A stretch of 35,406 nucleotides of DNA from the NCBI GenBank assembly GCA_016213135.1, contig JACRBQ010000136.1:1-35406 (forward strand), read 5' to 3'. Made by a program: the position numbers and the translations under genes. Of the stretch, positions 7,808-15,559 are shown one piece after another. The notes below the pieces were generated by a model, which saw nothing but the letters and a program-made list of their open reading frames with translations, was not told the origin of the DNA and did no database searches. How positions within the stretch are numbered: the stretch's first letter is position 1; every line of letters starts with the position of its first letter. This DNA comes from Chloroflexota bacterium. GTDB taxonomy: Bacteria > Chloroflexota > Anaerolineae > Anaerolineales > VGOW01.

Positions 7808-8191
7808 TCATTTGCGCTCCTTCGCGGTTTTTACGGAGGCGACGAAGATGGCCAGCAGTTCGTCAGTCTCTTTCTGTAGCTCCGCCGCTCTTCCGGCAGG
7901 AAGAAAACTTCCTTCAACGAGTAGTTCGATCCAATAGGCGGTCTCATCCAGTTCTTGAATGCCGCCTTCCATTTTGCTGATGAAATCTGCCGTAGATTTG
8001 GTTCGGTTTGCTTCGCGATAATGAGCGCCGACAGATGTGCCGCTTCTCAGTAACTGCTTGCCGATCACCTGCGGCTCGGTGGTTTTGGGTAGCGAAGCGT
8101 ACAGCCGGATAATTCTGAGTGCATACTTTGTTGTGCGTTCGCGCAAAGCTTGGGGCGGTTTGGGTTTCATCGTTCCGCGTTCATCGTTCAT
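7808..8191 (-). CDS. Four-helix-bundle protein (TIGR02436 / 23S rRNA intervening-sequence protein family)
   Basis: The 127-residue protein has the family pattern: ALRIIRLYASLPKT, then IGKQLLRSGTSVGAHYREA, then FISKMEGGIQELDETAYWIE and a C-terminal LQKETDELLAIF helix. Members form small pentameric helical bundles. They are found in rRNA intervening sequences, as Avd partners in diversity-generating retroelements, and as orphans like this one; function here is unknown. The start at 8191 is chosen because AGGAGG lies 6 nt upstream; an ATG at 8197 follows AGGAGG with no spacer. The first codons lie within a GATGAAC-type repeat, so an internal start at 8170 is possible. It directly follows the epimerase in the same operon. 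Confidence 0.85.
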   Translation of the reverse strand: MNDERGTMKPKPPQALRERTTKYALRIIRLYASLPKTTEPQVIGKQLLRSGTSVGAHYREANRTKSTADFISKMEGGIQELDETAYWIELLVEGSFLPAGRAAELQKETDELLAIFVASVKTAKERK

Positions 8192-8194
8192 CGT
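8169..8194. repeat. GATGAAC-type repeat fragment inside the start of the four-helix-bundle gene
   Basis: CATCGTTCCGCGTTCATC followed by GTTCATCG repeats the unit seen around 4729-4746. It encodes the first residues (MNDERGTM), so part of the protein's N-terminus comes from the repeat. Confidence 0.6.
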
Positions 8195-9318
8195 CATCCT
8201 CCTCTCACCGTTCCCACCTTGTGCATGTAGTCGCGGGCCTCGGTGGCGTAGTTGCGAAAGCCCGGCTGGGCCTGCGCCCACGCCAGATATTCGCGGCAGT
8301 TGCTTTCCACGTCGCCCTTCGGCTCCCAGCCCAGCGCCCGCAAGTTGCCGATGTCCGAGAAGATGTGCCGCGTGTCGCCAAAACGGTATTCCTGCGTGAT
8401 GAGCGGGCTGAGGCGGTCGCGCCCGGCGGCGCGGATCATCACCTCGGCAAACCGGCGCACGGTGATGCCTTTGCCCCCGCCCACGTTGAAAGGCTGATAG
8501 TCGGCGCGCTCGTCGTCCAGCGCCAGCAGATTGGCCCGCGCCACGTCGCCCACGTGCACAAAGTCGCGGATTTGTTCGCCGTCTTCGTACACCGAGGGCG
8601 GCTCGCCGGCCAGCACCTGCATGGCAAAAATGCGCAGCGCGCCGGAATACGCATTGCGGAACGACTGCCGCGCGCCCTGCACAATCGAGTAGCGCAGGCC
8701 CACGGTGGGGATGCCGTATTGCTGGCCCAAATTGATCGCCAGCGTTTCCTGCGCGTATTTGCTCATGCCATAAGAATTGGCCGGATTCACCCGCGACGCT
8801 TCGTCGGTGAGTTCCATCTTGATCGGGCCGCGACACGAAAGCAGGGGGCACTTCACTTCCCAATCCCGGGCCAGTAGTTGCACTTCAGGCCGCTGGCCGG
8901 GATACACTGTGCCGTGCACGGGGCAGGTGTATTTGCCCTCGCCGTACGAGGCTTGCGACGAGGCCACCACCACTTTGCGGACGGGCAGCTTCTTCTCCAC
9001 GATGATCTCGTAGAGCAGGGCCGTGCCCACGCAATTGACGTGGAAGAACTGCGAGAAGTCGGGCAGATAATCCTGATAGGCCGCCAGATGTACGACGGCA
9101 TCCACCCCGACCAGCGCCGCCTCCCACGCCGCGCGGTCGCGCACGTCGCCCCCCATGCGCTCCGCCTCGGCCGGCAGATAATCGGGCCACTGCCCGGGCA
9201 TGTGCACGGGCAAGGTCAGGCTGTCCAGCACCCGCACCGCGTAGCCTTTAGCGAGCAACAGATCGACCGTATGAGACCCGATAAAGCCTGCCCCGCCGGT
9301 GACGAGAACTTTTTCCAA
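8194..9318 (-). CDS. NAD-dependent epimerase/dehydratase (extended SDR) with Cys-rich insert
   Basis: The 374-residue protein is an extended short-chain dehydrogenase acting on a nucleotide sugar. It has the Rossmann motif VTGGAGFIGSH (6-16), HLAAYQDY (78-84), VVASSQASYGEG (117-128), the catalytic YGMSK (183-187) and RDFVHVGDVARA. Between residues 130 and 165 an insert reads YTCPVHG...WEVKCPLLSCRG, with Cys 132, 157 and 162 and a His that may bind a metal. I know a similar CPxHG...CPxC insert from some extended SDRs of polysaccharide clusters. The start is taken as TTG (MEKVLVTGG); the open frame further upstream lacks family-like sequence. It is first in the polysaccharide cluster, preceded by an extended -10 promoter. 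The exact sugar product is unknown. Confidence 0.85.
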   Translation of the reverse strand: MEKVLVTGGAGFIGSHTVDLLLAKGYAVRVLDSLTLPVHMPGQWPDYLPAEAERMGGDVRDRAAWEAALVGVDAVVHLAAYQDYLPDFSQFFHVNCVGTALLYEIIVEKKLPVRKVVVASSQASYGEGKYTCPVHGTVYPGQRPEVQLLARDWEVKCPLLSCRGPIKMELTDEASRVNPANSYGMSKYAQETLAINLGQQYGIPTVGLRYSIVQGARQSFRNAYSGALRIFAMQVLAGEPPSVYEDGEQIRDFVHVGDVARANLLALDDERADYQPFNVGGGKGITVRRFAEVMIRAAGRDRLSPLITQEYRFGDTRHIFSDIGNLRALGWEPKGDVESNCREYLAWAQAQPGFRNYATEARDYMHKVGTVRGG

Positions 9319-9358
9319 AGATGTAAAAACGCCTTTCGTAAGATGACTGGCCGGAGTG

Positions 9359-9367
9359 ATTTTACCA
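9359..9367 (-). promoter_or_regulatory. Candidate extended -10 promoter for the polysaccharide cluster
   Basis: On the minus strand TGGTAAAAT (TGn plus TAAAAT) lies about 40 bp upstream of the TTG start of the epimerase. No good -35 box is visible. The 11-mer AGTGGTAAAAT is repeated exactly upstream of the bkd operon at 13310-13320. Confidence 0.4.
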
Positions 9368-9448
9368 CTGCGAGGCCGCCGGATGGTGCGACGATAAAGC
9401 TGCCACTTGACGGCCCGCCCTTTGCCGGTAGACTGGTAAACCTGTCGC

Positions 9449-9476
9449 TTGATTTTTAGCGGCGGATTCCTACAAT
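9449..9476 (+). promoter_or_regulatory. Sigma70-type promoter for the 9509 gene and downstream operon
   Basis: TTGATT (9449-9454), a 16-bp spacer and TACAAT (9471-9476) lie 33 bp upstream of the ATG at 9509. Both boxes are close to consensus, and the spacing is suitable. Confidence 0.6.
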
Positions 9477-9508
9477 ATCCGCCATAAACACTCGCGCCGA
9501 GGCCGCTT

Positions 9509-9841
9509 ATGTACGCTAACAACGAACTGATGTTTCCTCCCTACGTGATCCCCATGCTGCGCGAACAGCGCGGGCCGGAGTGGCAAAAGCTGGTGGACAG
9601 GGTGCTGAGCATTGAAGAAGACTCCCCGGAGGCGCTCGGCTTTTGCCTGATGATGATCCGGCTGGACGGCTGCATGGATTGCGAGACGGACTCGTACCGG
9701 GCCATGCGCGGGTGCGGCATGTGCGCCATCCAGACGCTGCGCCGCTACAAAGGAAGCGACCACGATCTGCTTAAGCTGTATCAGGCGGCGCTCAAAGACG
9801 TGGAAGCATTCCTGGAAATCGGGGCCCCGGTGGGCAAGTAG
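9509..9841 (+). CDS. Small Cys-rich protein of unknown function
   Basis: I do not recognise a named family. The 110-residue soluble protein has five Cys residues: C46, then CMDC at 55-58 and CGMC at 69-72. Two CxxC pairs spaced 10 residues apart could bind zinc or an Fe-S cluster. The C-terminal part (LLKLYQAALKDVEAFLEIG) looks helical. It has its own good promoter and a GAGG-like site upstream of the ATG. It lies 33 bp before the membrane Fe-S oxidoreductase, probably in the same transcript, so an accessory redox role is possible but unproven. Confidence 0.75.
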   Translation: MYANNELMFPPYVIPMLREQRGPEWQKLVDRVLSIEEDSPEALGFCLMMIRLDGCMDCETDSYRAMRGCGMCAIQTLRRYKGSDHDLLKLYQAALKDVEAFLEIGAPVGK

Positions 9842-9874
9842 CACCGGCGGCCCCACATCCCCTCGGAGACCTTC

Positions 9875-11872
9875 ATGCTCACAACCATCGAGAAAATAAT
9901 CTTCACCCTGTTGGCCCTGGCCTCGGCCTATGCCGCCTATCTTGCCGCCGACCGCATCATCCGCATCGTGCGGCGCGGCGCCGGGGCCATCGGGCTGGAT
10001 GAACTATTCCGGCGCGCGGTGAACGCGACCGTCATCTTTGTCACGCAGAAAACCGTGCTCAAGCGGCGGCTGCTGCCCGGCATTGCCCACGCCTTTGTGG
10101 CCTGGGGCTTTACCTATTATCTCATCGTGAACATCGGCGACGGCCTTCAAGGGTTCTTCAAAGGCTTCGTGTTTTTGGGCGACGGCCTGCCCGGCAACCT
10201 TTACCGGCTGGGCAGCGATTTGCTCACCGTGGGCGTGCTGGCGGGCATGGCTGCCCTGCTCGTGCGGCGGTTGGCCGTCGGGCCGAAGGTATTCAGCTTC
10301 CGCGAGGGCGTCAAAGTGCACCCCAAAGCCGTCGCCGGAATCAAACGCGACTCGCTCATCGTCGGCTCGTTCATTCTCTTTCACGTCGGCTCGCGGTATT
10401 TGGGCGAGAGCTTTCATCTGGCCGAGTCCGGGCCGGATGGCTGGCAGCCGTTTGCCACCGCGCTGAGCGGGTTGTGGGCGGAGATGTCGCCGGCGGCCAT
10501 CGTCGCCATGCAGCACGTGTTCTTCTGGGGCGCGCTCGGCTCCATCCTGTTGTTCATGCCCTACTTCCTTTACTCCAAACACATCCACATCTTTTTTGCC
10601 CCGCTCAACTATTTGCTCAAGCCCAAGCGCAAGTCCATCGGCGAACTTGAGAAGATCAACTTCGACGACGAGAGCCTGTCGCAGTTTGGCGCCTCGCGGC
10701 TGGAGCATCTCTCGCAGTCGCAACTCATGGATGCCTACTCGTGCATCATGTGCAACCGCTGTCAGGATGCCTGCCCGGCATACCAGACCGGCAAAGTGCT
10801 CTCGCCCTCGGCGCTGGAGATCAACAAACGCTACTGGCTCAACGAGCACGGCGCGGAGTTCGCCGCCGGAAAAGAGTCCGCGCCGCTGCTGGAGTTTGCC
10901 ATCAGCGCCGAGGCCGTGTGGGCCTGCACCGCGTGCGGCGCGTGCGTGGAAGTGTGCCCGGTGGGCAATGAACCCATGCGCGATATCCTCGAAATCCGCC
11001 GCGCCCTGGTGCTGATGGATAACGAGTTCCCGGCTCAGTTGCAGCAAGCCTACAAGGGCATGGAGCGCGCGCGCAACCCGTGGAACGTCACCGCCGACGC
11101 GCGGTTGGATTGGGCCAAAGGCCTCAACGTGCCCACCATCGAGCAGAACCCGGAACCGGACGTGCTGTGGTGGGTGGGCTGCGCCCCGGCCACCGATGCC
11201 CGCGCGCAAAAGACCGCCCAAGCCTTCGCCAAAATCCTCAACGCCGCCGGGGTGAACTATGCCGTGCTGGGCAAGATGGAAGCGTGCACCGGCGACTCGG
11301 CCCGGCGCTCCGGCAACGAGGCGCTGTTCTTTGAAATGGCAACCGCCAACGTGGAAATGCTTAACGAAGTGAAGCCGAAGCGCATCGTGGCCGCCTGCCC
11401 GCACTGCCTGCACACCCTGGCCAACGAATACCCCGCCTTCGGCGGCAACTACGAAGTGATCCACCACACACAATTGATTGAGGAACTGTTTGCCGCCGGG
11501 AAGCTGAAGACGAACCCGGACAAACAATCCAACGTCGCTTTCCACGACCCGTGCTATTTGGGCCGCCACAACGGCGTGTACGATGCGCCCCGGCAGGCGC
11601 TGGCCCGCAGCGGCGCGAGTGTGGCCGAACTGGCGCGCAACCGCGCCAACTCGTTCTGCTGCGGGGCGGGCGGCGGGCAAATGTGGAAAGAGGAGGAGCA
11701 CGGCGTTGAGCACGTCAACGAGAATCGCTTCCGCGAGGCCGCGGCCACCGGCAGCGGCACGCTGGCCGTGGGCTGCCCCTTCTGCATGGTGATGATGACC
11801 GACGCGGGCCGCGCAGCGAAAAGCGAAATGGAAGTGAAGGACGTGGCGGAGATCGTAGCGGAAAGCCTTTAG
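9875..11872 (+). CDS. Membrane-bound Fe-S oxidoreductase, HdrD/FadF/EtfD-like
   Basis: The 665-residue protein has a NarI/HdrE-like N-terminal membrane part (about 1-245, with several hydrophobic helices and conserved-looking His residues that could hold heme). Two [4Fe-4S] motifs follow: CIMCNRCQDACP (C290/293/296/300) and CTACGACVEVCP (C351/354/357/361). Two CCG domains come next, with ACTGDSARR and CPHC (about 509), then CCGAGGG (about 595) and GCPFC. This layout is that of heterodisulfide-reductase-related proteins such as FadF and EtfD. These are thought to pass electrons from electron-transfer flavoprotein, reduced by acyl-CoA dehydrogenases, to the quinone pool. No etfAB or acyl-CoA dehydrogenase genes are in the window. 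The downstream nuclease gene starts 1 nt after its stop. Confidence 0.85.
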   Translation: MLTTIEKIIFTLLALASAYAAYLAADRIIRIVRRGAGAIGLDELFRRAVNATVIFVTQKTVLKRRLLPGIAHAFVAWGFTYYLIVNIGDGLQGFFKGFVFLGDGLPGNLYRLGSDLLTVGVLAGMAALLVRRLAVGPKVFSFREGVKVHPKAVAGIKRDSLIVGSFILFHVGSRYLGESFHLAESGPDGWQPFATALSGLWAEMSPAAIVAMQHVFFWGALGSILLFMPYFLYSKHIHIFFAPLNYLLKPKRKSIGELEKINFDDESLSQFGASRLEHLSQSQLMDAYSCIMCNRCQDACPAYQTGKVLSPSALEINKRYWLNEHGAEFAAGKESAPLLEFAISAEAVWACTACGACVEVCPVGNEPMRDILEIRRALVLMDNEFPAQLQQAYKGMERARNPWNVTADARLDWAKGLNVPTIEQNPEPDVLWWVGCAPATDARAQKTAQAFAKILNAAGVNYAVLGKMEACTGDSARRSGNEALFFEMATANVEMLNEVKPKRIVAACPHCLHTLANEYPAFGGNYEVIHHTQLIEELFAAGKLKTNPDKQSNVAFHDPCYLGRHNGVYDAPRQALARSGASVAELARNRANSFCCGAGGGQMWKEEEHGVEHVNENRFREAAATGSGTLAVGCPFCMVMMTDAGRAAKSEMEVKDVAEIVAESL

Positions 11873-11873
11873 A

Positions 11874-12761
11874 ATGCCCAGGAGAGTTCGCCGCCGAGAT
11901 GACGATATTGCTCAAGTGATTGTTGGCTTGATTCTGATCGGCCTGTTTATTACCTATAATGCCATTAAGCGCATTCCGTCAGAGTGGGCTATGTTTCTGT
12001 TCTATGCTATCCCAGCAGCAGGTTTTGTTGCCGTAGTCACTGTCGGTTTGATTGCGTGGTATAGCCGTAAACCTGACAGTGGGCGGGATGGCTCAGAAGT
12101 GATCCGGCGTGAGCAAGATAAATATCGCAAGTTGCAGGCCGAGCAACTCCGCGAAGAACAAGAGCGGCGCGAAAAAGAAAAGGCGACTCAATTCCATCGC
12201 GCTTCGAAAGTCAAGGCAATCAAGTCGCTGGCACCACTCGCGCTTGAGCGCTACGTAGCCGAACTCTTCCAACGCATGGGCTATCAATCATCGCTTACGC
12301 CCGGGCAAGGAGATCACGGGATCGACGTGAAGTTAATCAACCCGCGCGGTGAAAGGGAGATTATCCAATGCAAGCAGTGGCCCAACTGGAACGACGGCTT
12401 AGTTGGCGAACCCCAGATCAGGGATTTCTATGGCGCGATGATGTCAGAAAATGCGGTATGTGGGTATTTTGTGGCACCCCACGGATTTACGCCGCAGGCG
12501 AGGTCTTGGGCCATGGGCAAGCCGATGATCCTCGCAGACGCCAACTGGCTATACCTGAAAGCCGGCGAACTTAATCTCAATCTGGACGAGGGGGAATTGT
12601 CAAGCTTGGAGGGTCCATCGGCAGACGCCGCCGCGCCGCTATGCCCTAAGCATGGTGTTCCGATGGTCAAAAAGATTGCGAAGCGAGGGGGTTTTGCTGG
12701 CGAGCCTTTTTACGGCTGTCCATTGTTTCCTGATTGTATGGAACGAATCCATATTCCCTGA
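11874..12761 (+). CDS. Membrane-anchored Mrr-type restriction endonuclease with C-terminal zinc ribbon
   Basis: The 295-residue protein has two membrane helices (about 12-31 and 39-62), a charged coiled coil (about 72-106) and a PD-(D/E)xK nuclease domain of the Mrr_cat type (about 118-230). The active-site candidates are GDHGID (D151) and IIQCKQ (Q165, K167), followed by QIRDFYGAM. The C-terminus, CPKHGVPMVKKI...FYGCPLFPDC, is a topoisomerase I-type zinc ribbon that could contact DNA. Similar RDD/Mrr membrane nucleases are widespread, but their role is largely unknown; defence or DNA uptake has been suggested. It follows the Fe-S oxidoreductase by one nucleotide, so they are probably co-transcribed, without an obvious functional link. 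No methyltransferase partner is adjacent. Confidence 0.82.
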   Translation: MPRRVRRRDDDIAQVIVGLILIGLFITYNAIKRIPSEWAMFLFYAIPAAGFVAVVTVGLIAWYSRKPDSGRDGSEVIRREQDKYRKLQAEQLREEQERREKEKATQFHRASKVKAIKSLAPLALERYVAELFQRMGYQSSLTPGQGDHGIDVKLINPRGEREIIQCKQWPNWNDGLVGEPQIRDFYGAMMSENAVCGYFVAPHGFTPQARSWAMGKPMILADANWLYLKAGELNLNLDEGELSSLEGPSADAAAPLCPKHGVPMVKKIAKRGGFAGEPFYGCPLFPDCMERIHIP

Positions 12762-12789
12762 TCTTCATCTACTCTCTGCGGTGATTACT

Positions 12790-13311
12790 ATGGCAATTTA
12801 CGAATTCGAAGGCAAGCGACCACAAATCGGCAAGACCTCGTTCGTGCCCGACAGCGCCGACGTGGTGGGCGACGTGGTCATCGGCGAGGGATGCTTCATC
12901 GGCGTGGGGGCGCGCATCCGGGGCGACTACGGGCGTGTGCGTATCGGCGACCGGACTTCGGTGCAGGAAAACGTGGTCATCCACGCCCGCGAGAACGATC
13001 AGACCACCGTTGGCTCCAATGTGCAACTGGGCCACGGATGCATCCTGCACAACTGCACCGTCAAGGACAATGCCGTGATCGGCCTCGGGGCCATCCTCAC
13101 CGACTTTTCGGTGGTGGGCGATTGGGCCATTGTGGCCGAGGGGGCCGTGGTGCGGGGAGAAGTGCCCGACGGGAAAATAGCGGTCGGGGTTCCGGCAAAA
13201 GTGATCGGCGACGTGACCGAGCGTCACAAAGCCGAATGGCAGTATTACAAAGACAAATATGCCGACCTGGCATCCCGGCGCTATCCGGCATCGTTCAAGC
13301 GCATTGGCTAG
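12790..13311 (+). CDS. Gamma-carbonic anhydrase family protein (left-handed beta-helix)
   Basis: The 173-residue protein shows hexapeptide repeats typical of a left-handed beta-helix (VIGEGCFIGVGARI, AVIGLGAILTD, AIVAEGAVVRG), then AVGVPAKVI and a C-terminal helix. The three His ligands of gamma-carbonic anhydrases appear to be present: VVIHA (H65) and LGHGCILHNC (H82, H87). It may therefore bind Zn or Fe and hydrate CO2. Family members such as PaaY and CaiE act differently, so the substrate is uncertain. The ATG at 12790 is used because the beta-helix begins directly after it; the upstream in-frame stretch overlaps the previous gene's 3' end in another frame. Confidence 0.88.
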   Translation: MAIYEFEGKRPQIGKTSFVPDSADVVGDVVIGEGCFIGVGARIRGDYGRVRIGDRTSVQENVVIHARENDQTTVGSNVQLGHGCILHNCTVKDNAVIGLGAILTDFSVVGDWAIVAEGAVVRGEVPDGKIAVGVPAKVIGDVTERHKAEWQYYKDKYADLASRRYPASFKRIG

Positions 13312-13320
13312 TGGTAAAAT
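13312..13320 (+). promoter_or_regulatory. Candidate extended -10 promoter for the 2-oxoacid dehydrogenase operon
   Basis: TGGTAAAAT begins directly after the preceding stop codon and is part of the 11-mer AGTGGTAAAAT shared with the polysaccharide-cluster promoter. It would give a leader of about 175 nt before the ATG at 13501. I see no clear riboswitch or terminator in that leader. Confidence 0.35.
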
Positions 13321-13500
13321 GTAGCCAAGTTATCCGGCCCGATTTGTGTGCATACTGCAATTGCGGTAGTCCCCCGGTTTTCGCCAGCGAATGATCTTCC
13401 GCCGCCGCGAAGTGATGCGTTGTACTAGCGTGCCCCCGGTTCGATATCGTCGGCCATCGAACTGCCCGCCTGCCATACCCAAAACACGGAGGTTGCGCTC

Positions 13501-14505
13501 ATGAACTTGAGCAAGGATACCCTGCTCGACATGTATTACGCCATGCTGCGGTCGCGCCGGTTGGACGAACGGGCGTGGGTGCTGCACCGGCAAGGCAAAA
13601 TCGTCTTTCACATTTCCGGCATGGGGCACGAGGCTTCGCAAATCGGCGCGGCCTTTGCCCTGCGGCGCGGCGCCGACTGGCTGGCGCCGTATTATCGCGA
13701 CCTGGGGCTGATGCTGTGCTTTGGCCTCACGCCCCGTGAGTTCATGCTCTCGCTGTTCGGCAAGCAGGGCGAAGTGTCGTCCGGGGCGCGGCAGATGCCC
13801 TCGCACTTCGGCCTGCGGCGGGCCAACGTCATTTCCACCTCTGCCCCGGTGGCCACGCAAATCCCGCACGCGGCGGGCATCGGGCTGGGCATCAAAATGC
13901 GCGGCGAGGACGCCGTGGTGCTCACCTGCATCGGCGAAGGCTCCACCTCGCAGGGCGAATGGTACGAAGGCCTCAACTGGGCCGCCGTCCACAAACTGCC
14001 CGTCATCTGCATCGTGCAAAACAATCAATACGCCATCTCCGTGCCGGCTCATTTGCAAATGGCCGTGCCCAACGTGGCCGACCGCGCCGCCGCCTTTGGC
14101 ATGCCGGGCGTGGTGGTGGATGGCAACGATGTGCTCTCCGTGTACCGCGTGATACAGGAAGCCGCCGACCGCGCCCGCCGGGGCGACGGCCCCACGCTGG
14201 TGGAGGCCAAAACCTACCGCCCCGTGCCCCACTCCTCCGACGACGACGACCGTTCGTACCGCTCCCGTGAGGAAGTGGCCGAATGGAAAAAGCGCGACCC
14301 CATCCTCATGTTCAAGACGTACCTCGAAATGCAAGGGCAACTCACGAAAGAAATGAATGACGAGTACGAAGCCCGCGTCGTGGCCGAAGTGGACGACGCG
14401 CAAAAGTTTGCCGAAGCCGCGCCCTATCCCAACCTCGAATGGGCGGCGGGGCCGGTGTATGCTGACCATACTGAATACACAATACCCAATACCCAATACA
14501 AGTAA
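13501..14505 (+). CDS. bkdAA: 2-oxoacid dehydrogenase E1 component, alpha subunit (branched-chain type)
   Basis: The 334-residue protein is the thiamine-diphosphate-binding alpha subunit of a 2-oxoacid dehydrogenase. ThDP and Mg contacts are seen in GEGSTSQGEWYEGLN...VQNN (about 142-174). The substrate-side segment ISTSAPVATQIPHAAG is of the branched-chain E1 type rather than the pyruvate type (GGxGIVGAQ). The phosphorylation-loop region reads YRPVPHSSDDDD. With E1 beta, E2 and E3 downstream it decarboxylates branched 2-oxoacids or pyruvate and passes the acyl group to lipoate. The last 12 or so residues (about TEYTIPNTQYK) are encoded by the AATACCC repeat and differ from a normal C-terminus. 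Confidence 0.92.
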   Translation: MNLSKDTLLDMYYAMLRSRRLDERAWVLHRQGKIVFHISGMGHEASQIGAAFALRRGADWLAPYYRDLGLMLCFGLTPREFMLSLFGKQGEVSSGARQMPSHFGLRRANVISTSAPVATQIPHAAGIGLGIKMRGEDAVVLTCIGEGSTSQGEWYEGLNWAAVHKLPVICIVQNNQYAISVPAHLQMAVPNVADRAAAFGMPGVVVDGNDVLSVYRVIQEAADRARRGDGPTLVEAKTYRPVPHSSDDDDRSYRSREEVAEWKKRDPILMFKTYLEMQGQLTKEMNDEYEARVVAEVDDAQKFAEAAPYPNLEWAAGPVYADHTEYTIPNTQYK

Positions 14506-14564
14506 TTGGATTTGCGGATTGCGCAACCGATATTGGGTATTCAGTATTTGGTATTGGGTATTCC
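14469..14564. repeat. AATACCC-type inverted repeat between E1 alpha and E1 beta
   Basis: The arm AATACCCAATACCCAATAC (14481-14499) is mirrored by GATATTGGGTATTC and GTATTGGGTATTC (14529-14564), giving a long imperfect hairpin of low GC compared with its surroundings. It covers the last codons and stop of the E1 alpha gene. Confidence 0.8.
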
Positions 14565-14575
14565 CGAGGTAACCT

Positions 14576-15559
14576 ATGCCCGAACTCACGCTCATTGAAG
14601 CCCTGCGGCAAGCTATGGACGAAGAGATGGCCCGCGATGACCGCGTGTTCATCACCGGGGAAGACGTCGGCCCGCGCGGCGGAGTGTTCCGCGCCACGCT
14701 AGGGCTGTACGAAAAGTACGGCGCACAACGCGTCATCGACTCGCCGCTGGCCGAACTGTCCATCGTCGGCGTCGGCATCGGCGCGGCCCTCTACGGCATG
14801 CGCCCCATCTGCGAAATCCAATTCGCCGACTTCATCTTCCCCGCCTTCAACCAGATCCTCAACGAAGACGCCCGCATGTACTATCGTTCCGGCGGCGAGT
14901 GGGCCGTGCCCATGGTCATCCGCGCCCCCTACGGCGGCGGCGTGGGCGGCGGCCTGTACCACTCGGCAAGCGTTGAAGCCTTCTTCGCCCACATGCCCGG
15001 CCTCAAAGTCGTCATCCCCTCCAACCCCGCCGATGCCAAAGGCCTGCTCAAGTCCTCCGTGCGCGACCCGAACCCCGTCCTCTTCCTCGAACCCAAAAAA
15101 GGCTACCGCCTCATCAAAGGCAACGTGCCCGAAGGCGAATACACCGTGCCGCTGGGTCAGGCCGCCGTCAGCCGCGAGGGCGCCGACCTCACCGTCATTG
15201 CCTACGGCATCATGCACTACTACTGCCTGCAAGCCGCCGAAAAACTCGCCGCCGAAGGCGTGAGCGTCGAAGTGGTGGATGTGCGCACCCTGCTGCCCCT
15301 GGATAAAGACACCCTGCTCGCCTCCGTCCGCAAGACCGGCAAAGCCCTCATCGTTCACGAAGACAACCTCACCGGCGGCTACGGCGGCGAACTGGCGGCC
15401 ATCATCGCCGACGAGGCCTTCACCGATCTCGATGCGCCCGTCAAACGTCTCGCCGCCCCCGACGTCCCCGGCGTGCCCTTCAGCCACCCGCTGCAAGACT
15501 GGTTCATGCCCAACCCGGAAAAAATCGCGCACGCCATGAGAGAGCTAGCCGCGTATTAA
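14576..15559 (+). CDS. bkdAB: 2-oxoacid dehydrogenase E1 component, beta subunit
   Basis: The 327-residue protein has the transketolase-like pyrimidine-binding domain (GEDVGPRGGVFRAT, then DSPLAELSIVGVGIGAA and EIQFADFI) and the transketolase C-terminal domain (VDVRTLLPLDKDTL, VHEDNLTGGYGGE). The Glu in SPLAE is the expected ThDP activator. It forms an alpha2beta2 E1 with the preceding subunit. GAGG lies just upstream of the ATG, at the end of the repeat. Only the repeat separates it from both neighbours, so it is an operon member. The GGVFRAT segment favours branched-chain-type E1. Confidence 0.93.
   Translation: MPELTLIEALRQAMDEEMARDDRVFITGEDVGPRGGVFRATLGLYEKYGAQRVIDSPLAELSIVGVGIGAALYGMRPICEIQFADFIFPAFNQILNEDARMYYRSGGEWAVPMVIRAPYGGGVGGGLYHSASVEAFFAHMPGLKVVIPSNPADAKGLLKSSVRDPNPVLFLEPKKGYRLIKGNVPEGEYTVPLGQAAVSREGADLTVIAYGIMHYYCLQAAEKLAAEGVSVEVVDVRTLLPLDKDTLLASVRKTGKALIVHEDNLTGGYGGELAAIIADEAFTDLDAPVKRLAAPDVPGVPFSHPLQDWFMPNPEKIAHAMRELAAY

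Noticed and set aside
9319..9522. N-terminal extension of the epimerase
   Set aside because: The frame is open but covers promoter-like sequence and lacks any Rossmann-family lead-in; the fold starts at the TTG at 9318.
10004..11713. Long open frame on the minus strand opposite the Fe-S oxidoreductase (569 codons)
   Set aside because: Antisense shadow; the plus-strand product has complete Fe-S and CCG motifs.
13330..14778. Long minus-strand frame across E1 alpha and the repeat (482 codons)
   Set aside because: Antisense to E1 alpha and partly made of the AATACCC repeat; no recognisable protein.
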